DNA from: Phycisphaerae bacterium
Lineage (GTDB): Bacteria; Planctomycetota; Phycisphaerae; Sedimentisphaerales; Anaerohalosphaeraceae
NCBI GenBank assembly: GCA_021736615.1
Contig: JAIPFN010000059.1
Coordinates: 1-6,075 of the forward strand
Direction: 5' to 3'
DNA: 6,075 nucleotides
In this document: positions 1 through 6,075 of the stretch, one piece after another
Position numbering within the stretch: position 1 is the first letter of the stretch
Layout of the letters: each line of letters begins with the position of its first letter
Position numbers and translations under genes: made by a program
The notes under the pieces: model-generated
Databases searched by the model: none
What the model was told of the DNA's origin: nothing
What the model saw: the letters and a program-made list of their open reading frames with translations, nothing else

Positions 1-168
1 GTATTGGAATGTTGTTTCCGGCTGCATGGCGACGACAAGCGGTTCGAAATTTTCGCCTGCAGCGATATCAAGGCTCGATATAAGGTCCGAGACGAATGTA
101 GCGATTCCGCACTGGTTAGGTAGAAATGAAGATATAAACCCAACCTTTTTAGATGTTTTTTTAGGCAT
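1..168 (-). CDS. Glycosyltransferase family 4-like protein, N-terminal fragment (runs off left edge)
   Basis: Reading the minus strand from an ATG at 168 gives 56 uninterrupted codons that continue past position 1, so only the N-terminus is present. After a lysine-rich start (MPKKTSKK) comes a beta-strand-like stretch and the motif FLPNQCGIATFVSDL at about residues 15-29. This resembles the N-terminal P.(Q/K)CGIATF..DL signature of a group of GT-B fold, family 4 glycosyltransferases, which use nucleotide sugars to build polysaccharides or glycoconjugates. The start is supported by AGGAG at 176-180 on the minus strand, 7 nt upstream, and by a promoter further up. No signal peptide is visible, as expected for a cytosolic enzyme. 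It is transcribed away from the sulfur genes and is probably functionally unrelated to them. Sugar donor and acceptor cannot be judged from this fragment, and the catalytic C-terminal half is not in the window. Confidence 0.7.
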   Translation of the reverse strand, partial: MPKKTSKKVGFISSFLPNQCGIATFVSDLISSLDIAAGENFEPLVVAMQPETTFQY

Positions 169-213
169 TTAGTTTCTCCTGTAACTCTAGCTCTTCAAAT
201 CTTAATCTATATC

Positions 214-241
214 ATTCTATTGGTTAAAGTGTGGGGGTCAA
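214..241 (-). promoter_or_regulatory. Predicted sigma70-type promoter for the leftward glycosyltransferase
   Basis: On the minus strand, TTGACC (plus-strand 236-241) and TAGAAT (214-219) are separated by 16 nt. Each box matches the sigma70 consensus at five of six positions. Transcription would begin near 206-208, leaving a leader of roughly 40 nt before the ATG at 168. This is inferred from consensus only. Confidence 0.5.
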
Positions 242-358
242 GTAAAAAATTAAATCAGATTTTATATGTCATGTATTTGTAAAGGTTTTATTGTAAATAT
301 ACGGTTTTAAGCGACGAAAGTTGGACTATAAATATTTTTCTTTTTTTGAGAGATAACA

Positions 359-387
359 TTGACACGGAAGGATCAATCCCTTATACT
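359..387 (+). promoter_or_regulatory. Strong sigma70-type promoter for the rrf2-led gene cluster
   Basis: TTGACA at 359-364 is a perfect -35 box and TATACT at 382-387 matches the -10 consensus at five of six positions, with an ideal 17-nt spacer. Transcription would start near 394, giving a leader of about 30 nt to the rrf2 ATG at 423. AGGAG at 409-413 is the ribosome binding site, 9 nt from the start. The rest of the 169-422 spacer is AT-rich, and I see no gene, riboswitch or terminator in it. Confidence 0.75.
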
Positions 388-409
388 ATAGTTGTTTAAT
401 AGAGTTATA
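382..409 (+). promoter_or_regulatory. Candidate Rrf2 operator overlapping the -10 box and transcription start
   Basis: An imperfect inverted repeat surrounds the predicted start point: ACTATA (385-390) faces TAGAGT (400-405), a one-mismatch mirror across 9 nt. ACTATAGT at 385-392 is itself an 8-bp palindrome. Binding here would block RNA polymerase, and Rrf2-family repressors often autoregulate from such sites. Part of it (TTGTTTAATAGAGT, 392-405) recurs with two mismatches upstream of nifU at 5258-5271. The region is AT-rich, so chance dyads are common and the call is tentative. Confidence 0.25.
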
Positions 410-422
410 GGAGTATTTTAAA

Positions 423-860
423 ATGAAGTTATCTACTAGAAGCAGATATGGATTGCGGGCGGTTCTGGAACTTGCTATTGAGTATGGCGGTAAACCGATG
501 CAGATAAGCGTCATTGCTGAGCGGCAAGATATATCAAATAAGTATCTTGAACAGCTTATGTCCACTTTGAAGTCTTATGGGCTTGTTCGCAGTATTCGCG
601 GGCCGAAAGGGGGCTATCTCCTTGCAAAGGCACCTGTTGACGTCAAGTTAAGCGATGTTTTTGCGGCTCTTGAAGGTCCAATGGTCACGGTCGAGTGTGT
701 CGATCACCCGGAGTTTTGTGTTCGATGTACCGATTGTGTTACTCGTCAGGTCTGGGCTGACTTGCAGGCGGCTATGCTGGGTGTTCTTGAGTCTCAGACC
801 CTACAGGACCTTGTCGAAAAGGCGAATAAGGGCGATAAAGCTACAAATTATCAGATTTAG
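423..860 (+). CDS. Rrf2-family transcriptional regulator with cysteine cluster (IscR/CymR-like)
   Basis: This 145-residue protein has the usual length of an Rrf2 regulator. The N-terminus MKLSTRSRYGLRAVLELA and the winged helix-turn-helix hallmark (ISNKYLEQLMSTLKSYGLVRSIRG, then PKGGYLLAK, about residues 37-69) are typical of the family. Cysteines lie at 92, 99, 102 and 105, the last in CVTRQVW, which corresponds to CLTHALW of E. coli IscR. C92, C99 and C105 line up with IscR C92, C98 and C104, while the IscR ligand His107 is Arg here. In IscR these residues hold a [2Fe-2S] cluster, whereas B. subtilis CymR, which controls cysteine genes, lacks such cysteines. Position at the head of cysK, cysE, nadA, metY and nifU suggests that it regulates cysteine and Fe-S supply, probably with autoregulation. 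The family is certain. The signal sensed and the identity as IscR, CymR or a distinct type are inference, so no symbol is given. Confidence 0.93.
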   Translation: MKLSTRSRYGLRAVLELAIEYGGKPMQISVIAERQDISNKYLEQLMSTLKSYGLVRSIRGPKGGYLLAKAPVDVKLSDVFAALEGPMVTVECVDHPEFCVRCTDCVTRQVWADLQAAMLGVLESQTLQDLVEKANKGDKATNYQI

Positions 861-925
861 CTTGCAAGCCATAAGGCGTAATTCGCTCAGGTTTTAAACT
901 TTTAGATTTTGAAAGGGGGCTAGCT

Positions 926-1846
926 ATGAGCAATATTCATCAAAGCATACTGGACACAATAGGGTCTACTCCGCTTGTTCGTATAAACAAGCTTGGCAGC
1001 GGCAAAGCCGTTATACTTGCCAAGATCGAATCATTTAATCCCGGCGGCAGTATTAAAGATCGTATCGCCAAGTCCATGATAGAGGCAGCTGAAGAGGCGG
1101 GCCTTATCAATTCTGAGACGCAGATCGTCGAGCCAACCAGCGGAAATACCGGTATCGGCCTTGCGCTTGTTTGTGCCGCGAAGGGTTATCATCTGACGTT
1201 GACGATGCCTGAGTCTATGAGCGTAGAGCGTCGTCGTCTTTTGCAAATACTTGGTGCAGACATAGTTTTAACGCCGGCTGAACTTGGTATGAAAGGCGCG
1301 ATCGAAAAGGCCGACGAGATCAAAGCGGGAAATCCGAATGTTTTCGTTGCCCAGCAGTTTATGAACCCGGCGAATCCGGCGATCCATCGTACTACTACCG
1401 CCGAAGAGATATGGGCCGATTGCGGCGGTTCGGTGGATATTCTTGTCGCTGGCGTTGGAACCGGCGGAACGATAACCGGCTGCGGTGAAGCACTCAAACA
1501 GAAAAAACCGGAGATTAAGGCCGTCGCCGTCGAACCTGCCGATTCGGCTGTCTTGTCCGGTGAACCTGCCGGTCCGCATAAGATACAGGGTATCGGCGCC
1601 GGGTTTGTTCCGGATGTACTTAGCATTGAAGCTTTCGATGAGGTTTTTAAGGTCGCTAACGAAGATGCGATGGAGACGGCAAGGCGGCTTGCAAGTAAGG
1701 AAGGTATTCTTTGCGGGATAAGCTCGGGAGCGGCGATGTATGCGGCAATCGAGTTATCCAAAAGACCTGAAAATCACGGCAAGACGATAGTGGTGATTCT
1801 GCCGGATACCGGCGAGCGTTATATTTCAACCGAAATGTACGCATAG
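926..1846 (+). CDS. cysK: Cysteine synthase A (O-acetylserine sulfhydrylase)
   Basis: A PLP-dependent cytosolic enzyme that joins sulfide to O-acetylserine to give cysteine and acetate. Its 306 residues are a normal length. Family motifs are in order: NPGGSIKDR with the PLP-binding Lys44, the substrate loop [12 protein letters not shown] (about 69-80), [11 protein letters not shown] (93-103), QQFMNPANP (143-151), the phosphate-binding GVGTGGT (176-182), [12 protein letters not shown] (216-227), GISSGAA (264-270) and PDTGERY (293-299). The TSGNTG loop and the overall match to E. coli CysK favour CysK over CysM or cystathionine beta-synthase. AAAGGGGG at 912-919 sits 6 nt before the ATG. It follows the rrf2 gene by 65 nt with no clear terminator between them, and precedes the gene for its substrate supplier CysE, so co-transcription is likely. 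The sequence shows nothing odd. Confidence 0.96.
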   Translation: MSNIHQSILDTIGSTPLVRINKLGSGKAVILAKIESFNPGGSIKDRIAKSMIEAAEEAGLINSETQIVEPTSGNTGIGLALVCAAKGYHLTLTMPESMSVERRRLLQILGADIVLTPAELGMKGAIEKADEIKAGNPNVFVAQQFMNPANPAIHRTTTAEEIWADCGGSVDILVAGVGTGGTITGCGEALKQKKPEIKAVAVEPADSAVLSGEPAGPHKIQGIGAGFVPDVLSIEAFDEVFKVANEDAMETARRLASKEGILCGISSGAAMYAAIELSKRPENHGKTIVVILPDTGERYISTEMYA

Positions 1847-1849
1847 AAA

Positions 1850-1881
1850 TGTATAATGTATATTGTATAATGAATAATGAA
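1850..1881 (+). repeat. Heptanucleotide tandem tract, element 1 (cysK/cysE spacer)
   Basis: Four 7-bp units, TGTATAA, TGTATAT, TGTATAA and TGAATAA, plus a partial TGAA, begin 3 nt after the cysK stop. The tract is 32 nt long, exactly like the two AATTACG tracts downstream, but it uses a different heptamer. Short tandem heptamers of this sort are known from intergenic DNA of several bacteria, for example cyanobacteria. Confidence 0.8.
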
Positions 1882-1886
1882 GGAAA

Positions 1887-1910
1887 CCGCCTTTGGCGGA
1901 GACTAATATA
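1887..1910 (+). promoter_or_regulatory. GC hairpin plus GAGACTAATATA tail upstream of cysE (element 1)
   Basis: CCGCC (1887-1891) and GGCGG (1895-1899) form a 5-bp stem with a TTT loop, followed by GAGACTAATATA (1899-1910) directly before the cysE ATG at 1914. The same arrangement precedes nadA and metY. There is no immediate U-run, so it is not a standard terminator. Its stem pairs differ from those of the other two copies yet still pair. Confidence 0.6.
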
Positions 1911-1913
1911 ATT

Positions 1914-2831
1914 ATGGATGATTTACACGACACATATGATACTCGTAAGCTTGTTGAGCGGATTGTCGCTACTTATGATGAAAGCAGCGGCATTAACTTT
2001 ATCGATGCCGCTAATATGCCTGTGCGCGATAGGATAATTGAGGCATTAGATCTGCTGGTCGAGGTTATTTTTCCCGGCTATACCGGCAAGCGAACGGTTA
2101 CCCATGAGAATCTTGATTACGTTATAGGTGATCTGATCTGCCAGGTTCGCGGGATTTTGCTTGAGCAGGTCGAGCTTGCATTTCGTTATAAGTGCAAAAT
2201 GACCAAGTGCGAAAAGTGCGATTGTTGTCAGCTTGCCGCAGATACCGTTGAATGCTTTCTTGATAAACTTCCCGGTATAAGGGAGATGCTTAAAGACGAT
2301 GTAGCGGCAGCTTTCGACGGTGACCCTTCGGCGAATTCGTTCGAGGAGGTTGTTATCAGCTATCCTTATATTCATGCTATCACGATCCATCGTATTGCCC
2401 ACGAACTGTATCTAAAAAAAGTGCCTCTGATACCCAGGATTATGAGTGAAAGTGCTCACTCCCGTACCGGTATCGATATAAACCCAGGTGCCAGGATCGG
2501 AAATCGGTTCTTTATTGACCATGGCACCGGCGTCGTGATCGGCGAGACGGCGGTTATCGGCGATAATGTCAAACTTTACCAGGGGGTTACTCTTGGGGCG
2601 CTTAGCTTTCCGAAAGACGAAAGGGGCCGCATAGTAAAAGGTGCCAAACGGCATCCCACTATCGAAGACAATGTTACGATCTATGCCGAAGCGACGATAC
2701 TCGGTGATATTGTTATCGGCAAAGGTGCGGTGATCGGCGGTAATGTCTGGTTTAAAGAATCCGTCGACCCCGGAGTTACTGTGACAATTGAGGGTCTGGA
2801 AGACCATTACAAGCACCGGGCGAAAAAATAA
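1914..2831 (+). CDS. cysE: Serine O-acetyltransferase, EpsC type (long form)
   Basis: Transfers acetyl from acetyl-CoA to serine, making O-acetylserine for CysK. The 305-residue product has a helical N-terminal region of about 150 residues and a left-handed beta-helix of hexapeptide repeats from roughly residue 185 ([38 protein letters not shown], then [11 protein letters not shown] and [19 protein letters not shown]). Catalytic-type residues are present: Asp188 in GIDINP, His203 in DHGTG and His247 in RHPTI. GIDIHP is usual, so Asn replaces that His. The N-terminal region holds a cysteine knot ([12 protein letters not shown], about residues 94-105, and C114). The C-terminus HYKHRAKK lacks the terminal Ile with which classical CysE docks into CysK. 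Start choice: a TTG at 1893 (seven codons earlier, preceded by AAGGA at 1880-1884) is in frame but lies in the hairpin loop of a repeated noncoding element. I prefer ATG 1914, although its nearest GGAG (1898-1901) is 12 nt away. Confidence 0.93.
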   Translation: MDDLHDTYDTRKLVERIVATYDESSGINFIDAANMPVRDRIIEALDLLVEVIFPGYTGKRTVTHENLDYVIGDLICQVRGILLEQVELAFRYKCKMTKCEKCDCCQLAADTVECFLDKLPGIREMLKDDVAAAFDGDPSANSFEEVVISYPYIHAITIHRIAHELYLKKVPLIPRIMSESAHSRTGIDINPGARIGNRFFIDHGTGVVIGETAVIGDNVKLYQGVTLGALSFPKDERGRIVKGAKRHPTIEDNVTIYAEATILGDIVIGKGAVIGGNVWFKESVDPGVTVTIEGLEDHYKHRAKK

Positions 2832-2861
2832 TTACGAATTACGAATTACTAATTACGAATT
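2830..2861 (+). repeat. Heptanucleotide tandem tract AATTACG, element 2 (cysE/nadA spacer)
   Basis: Units AATTACG, AATTACG, AATTACT and AATTACG plus AATT make a 32-nt tract. Its first two bases overlap the cysE TAA stop codon, so the repeat abuts the gene end with no gap. The tract matches element 3 before metY in length, and the two have the same unit apart from single variants. Confidence 0.88.
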
Positions 2862-2867
2862 TTGGAT

Positions 2868-2896
2868 TCGGCCTTTGGCCGAGGCTATTTTATATT
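2868..2896 (+). promoter_or_regulatory. GC hairpin plus GAGGCTATTTTATATT tail upstream of nadA (element 2)
   Basis: TCGGCC (2868-2873) pairs with GGCCGA (2877-2882) around a TTT loop, a 6-bp stem. The tail GAGGCTATTTTATATT (2881-2896) leads directly into AAGG at 2897-2900, the likely ribosome binding region of nadA. The position relative to the tandem tract (6 nt) equals that in element 3. Confidence 0.62.
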
Positions 2897-2911
2897 AAGG
2901 CTGGGTTTACT

Positions 2912-3826
2912 TTGAGTTTGGGAATTGTTGAGAAAATACAGAAACTAAAGGCCGAGCGTAACGCGGTTATTCTCGCTCATAACTATCAGCCCGGCGAGAT
3001 TCAGGATATTGCCGATTATACGGGCGATTCGCTTGGGCTTAGCGTCGAAGCTGCCAATACAAAAGCCGACGTGATCGTTTTCTGCGGTGTTAAATTCATG
3101 GCAGAAACTGCCGCGATCCTTTCGCCGGATAAGACGGTTTTGCTTCCGGAGATACATGCCGGATGTCCGATGGCTGATATGATTAGTGCAGAAGAGCTTA
3201 TTAAGCTAAAAGCCGAGCACCCTGACGCACTTGTTGTTTGTTATGTAAACAGCACTGCCGAGGTCAAGGCCGAGAGCGATTATTGCTGTACCAGCGGAAA
3301 TGCCGTTGAGTTGGTGGCGTCATTGCCCGCCGGCAGAAAGATTTTGTTTGTGCCGGATCAGAACCTCGGCCGTTTTGTCGCCGACCGTACCGGGCGTGAC
3401 CTAGTTCTCTGGCCGGGGTATTGCCCGACGCATATGCGGATAACCGCCGAAAGCGTAATCGCGGCGAAAGAAAAATATCCCGATGCGATAGTGATGGCTC
3501 ACCCGGAATGTCCGCGGCCGGTTTATGATGTTGCCGATGAGCTTTTGAGCACCGGACAGATGCTTAAATTTGCTAAAGAAAACGATGCGAAGAGTTTTAT
3601 TATCGCCACCGAGGTTGGGATAATCCATACGCTTAAAAAACAGAATCCGGATAAGGAATTTTATGCGGCGACGGACAAGGCTGTTTGTCCGAATATGAAA
3701 AAGATCACGCTGGAAAAGGTTTTGTGGTCTCTTGAAGATATGAAGTATCAGATCACGGTAGATTCGGAGGTGTCAAGCAGGGCAAAAGCCTCGCTGGATC
3801 GCATGATCGAGATATTACCAGGGTAA
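2912..3826 (+). CDS. nadA: Quinolinate synthase A ([4Fe-4S] enzyme of de novo NAD synthesis)
   Basis: Condenses iminoaspartate with dihydroxyacetone phosphate to quinolinate, the pyridine precursor of NAD, in the cytosol. The 304 residues fit the compact NadA form. Visible motifs are AHNYQPGEIQDIADYTGDSL (22-41, with substrate-contact His23), MAETAAIL (63-70), AGCPMADM with Cys85, YVNSTAEVKA (111-120), PGYCPTH with Cys171, MAHPECP (195-201), ATEVGIIH (232-239) and AVCPNMKKI with Cys259. Cys85, Cys171 and Cys259 match the three cluster ligands of the family. No in-frame ATG occurs until residue 63, well inside conserved sequence, so a TTG start is required. TTG 2912 has AAGG at 2897-2900 and GGG at 2903-2905 upstream, and TTG 2918 is a close alternative. 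Neither nadB nor an aspartate dehydrogenase nor nadC is in view, so the partner steps must be encoded elsewhere. Its place among sulfur and Fe-S genes suggests coupling to cluster supply. Confidence 0.95.
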   Translation: MSLGIVEKIQKLKAERNAVILAHNYQPGEIQDIADYTGDSLGLSVEAANTKADVIVFCGVKFMAETAAILSPDKTVLLPEIHAGCPMADMISAEELIKLKAEHPDALVVCYVNSTAEVKAESDYCCTSGNAVELVASLPAGRKILFVPDQNLGRFVADRTGRDLVLWPGYCPTHMRITAESVIAAKEKYPDAIVMAHPECPRPVYDVADELLSTGQMLKFAKENDAKSFIIATEVGIIHTLKKQNPDKEFYAATDKAVCPNMKKITLEKVLWSLEDMKYQITVDSEVSSRAKASLDRMIEILPG

Positions 3827-3829
3827 TTT

Positions 3830-5202
<1,373 letters not shown>

Positions 5203-5219
5203 TAATCAATAATAAATCT

Positions 5220-5271
5220 TTGACGAATGCTATTGATCAAGATGTCTATGATAGAATTTGTTTATTAGAAT
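5220..5271 (+). promoter_or_regulatory. Possible nifU promoter/operator region
   Basis: The 86-nt metY/nifU spacer lacks the tandem-repeat and hairpin element of the three previous spacers. It holds TTGACG (5220-5225), the palindrome TTGATCAA (5233-5240), TATGAT (5247-5252) and two direct TAGAAT copies (5252-5257 and 5266-5271). TTGACG to TATGAT is 21 nt, longer than ideal, so the promoter is weak by consensus. TTGTTTATTAGAAT (5258-5271) resembles 392-405 at the rrf2 promoter. The combination suggests separate, perhaps Rrf2-controlled, transcription of nifU, but read-through from metY is equally possible. The ribosome binding site is GAGGT at 5278-5282. Confidence 0.3.
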
Positions 5272-5288
5272 GACTTAGAGGTAATAAA

Positions 5289-6075
5289 ATGTGGGATTAT
5301 ACAGACGACGTGATGGATCATTTTCTTAAGCCCCGTAATGTGGGTTACATAGAAGATGCCGACGGTGTTGGCGAGGTTGGTTCGCTGGCTTGCGGGGATG
5401 CTTTGACTTTTACTTTCAAGCTTGGCGACGACGGCAGGATCGCAGACGCCAAGTTCAAGACTTTCGGGTGCGCCAGCGCGGTCGCTTCGTCTTCTGTGCT
5501 AACCGAGCTGGTTAAGGGCATGACCCTTGAAGAAGCCGAAAAGGTTACCAACGATGACATCGTCGACAAACTAGGCGGTCTGCCCGACCAGAAGATGCAC
5601 TGCTCTGTTATGGGCCAGGAGGCACTCGAAGCGGCTATCGCAAATTACCGTAACAAAGGCAAGGCTGTCGTGCCAAAGGAAGGACATATCATTTGCACCT
5701 GTTTTGGCGTCACCGAAGAAGAGATTCGCAAGGTTGTCGGCGAGCATGGTCTTACCAAGGCCGAGCAGGTTACGAATTTCTGCAAAGCTGGCGGCGGTTG
5801 CGGCGGCTGTATCGGAGATATTGAAAGGATCATCGAAGAGGTCCAGGGCGCAAAAGCGGAGACGGCGCATGCTGCCGCTCCTGTTCGCCCGGCAAAACTG
5901 ACCAACATCCAGAAGATTCAGCTTATCCAGCAGACAATTAACGAACAGATTCGCCCGGCATTGCGTGCCGACGGCGGCGATATCGATCTGATAGACGTTG
6001 ACGGCAATAAGGTTATCGTCGCGTTCCGCGGGATGTGCTCGCAGTGCAAGATGGCCGAGTTTACCATGAAAGATG
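5289..6075 (+). CDS. nifU: NifU Fe-S cluster assembly scaffold (3'-truncated by window end)
   Basis: 262 codons are visible with no stop. Three NifU modules appear in order. The IscU-like scaffold (about 1-125) has the ligands Cys35 (in ACGDAL), Cys61 (FGCASAVASSS) and Cys105 (KMHCSVMGQEALEAA). The central BFD-like ferredoxin domain has Cys136, Cys138, Cys171 and Cys174 (ICTCFGVTEEEI and GGGCGGC), the same C-X-C, C-X2-C spacing as Azotobacter NifU, where it binds a permanent [2Fe-2S] cluster. The C-terminal Nfu-type domain (from about 205) has IRPALRADGGDIDLIDVDGN and the cluster-binding pair Cys250 and Cys253 (MCSQC). By comparison with the 312-residue Azotobacter protein, some 30-40 residues are missing beyond the edge. 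An extra Cys165 lies six residues before Cys171. It receives sulfur from a NifS/IscS desulfurase, not in view but likely encoded downstream, and passes clusters to apoenzymes such as NadA. NifU is common in anaerobes without nitrogenase, so nitrogen fixation is not implied. Confidence 0.95.
   Translation, partial: MWDYTDDVMDHFLKPRNVGYIEDADGVGEVGSLACGDALTFTFKLGDDGRIADAKFKTFGCASAVASSSVLTELVKGMTLEEAEKVTNDDIVDKLGGLPDQKMHCSVMGQEALEAAIANYRNKGKAVVPKEGHIICTCFGVTEEEIRKVVGEHGLTKAEQVTNFCKAGGGCGGCIGDIERIIEEVQGAKAETAHAAAPVRPAKLTNIQKIQLIQQTINEQIRPALRADGGDIDLIDVDGNKVIVAFRGMCSQCKMAEFTMKD

Noticed and set aside
860..869. GCTTGCAAGC, a perfect 10-bp palindrome at the rrf2 stop codon
   Set aside because: It is too short to form a stable hairpin, lacks a U-run, and has no second copy nearby. 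It could be a chance palindrome or restriction-type site.
877..885. CGTAATTCG in the rrf2/cysK spacer as a remnant of the AATTACG repeat in reverse orientation
   Set aside because: A single 9-nt match in AT-rich DNA, with no tandem copies or linked hairpin, is not enough evidence.
1189..1761. A 190-codon open frame on the minus strand within cysK, and similar antisense frames in cysE, nadA, metY and nifU
   Set aside because: They lie wholly opposite well-supported genes, show no recognisable motifs and lack ribosome binding support. They are shadow frames.
1849..1911. A 20-codon frame between cysK and cysE (ends NRLWRRLI) as a leader peptide
   Set aside because: It is made of the tandem heptamers read through the hairpin, has only one Cys and no clear ribosome binding site. 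The AATTACG spacers show no sign of a matching leader frame.
1893..1913. TTG at 1893 as the cysE start
   Set aside because: It has AAGGA 8 nt upstream, but the seven added codons fall in the hairpin loop and tail that are noncoding in the two sister spacers. ATG 1914 fits better. The doubt is noted in the gene entry.
5289..6075. A nitrogen fixation locus, suggested by nifU
   Set aside because: No nitrogenase or nif regulatory gene is in view, and three-domain NifU commonly serves general Fe-S assembly in anaerobes.

Overview
The window reads as one chromosomal stretch from an anaerobic or microaerophilic bacterium with moderate GC in its genes and AT-rich spacers. The lineage cannot be fixed from the sequence alone. 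My best guess is Planctomycetota, class Phycisphaerae, from the style of the proteins: a CGIATF-type glycosyltransferase, a long EpsC-type serine acetyltransferase and a full three-domain NifU. This is low to moderate confidence. No insertion sequence, phage gene, tRNA, rRNA or CRISPR array is visible.

Layout. Positions 1-168 hold the N-terminus of a leftward glycosyltransferase that runs off the left edge. A divergent AT-rich spacer (169-422) carries one promoter in each direction. From 423 onward everything reads rightward: an Rrf2-family regulator with a cysteine cluster (423-860), cysK (926-1846), serine O-acetyltransferase cysE/epsC (1914-2831), nadA (2912-3826), metY (3910-5202) and a 3'-truncated nifU (5289-6075).

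How the genes fit together. CysE makes O-acetylserine and CysK converts it with sulfide to cysteine. MetY fixes sulfide into homocysteine. NifU is a scaffold that assembles Fe-S clusters using cysteine-derived sulfur. NadA is a [4Fe-4S] enzyme that consumes such a cluster to make the NAD precursor quinolinate. The Rrf2 protein, a family whose members often sense Fe-S or cysteine status, sits at the head and is the obvious candidate regulator. The cluster therefore looks like a sulfide-to-cysteine-to-Fe-S module with a client enzyme included.

The most unusual signal is between the genes. All three spacers cysK/cysE, cysE/nadA and nadA/metY hold the same composite element: a 32-nt tract of four 7-bp tandem units plus 4 nt, then 5-6 nt, then a short GC hairpin with a TTT or TTTC loop, then a GAG(G/A)CTA(A/T)TATA-like tail just before the next gene's translation start. 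The heptamer differs between copies, and the hairpin stem shows compensatory changes. The rrf2/cysK and metY/nifU spacers lack it. Other points worth attention are the altered Fe-S ligand set of the Rrf2 protein, a six-cysteine knot in CysE, a CysE C-terminus without the isoleucine that anchors CysK, and a 14-nt motif shared by the rrf2 and nifU upstream regions.
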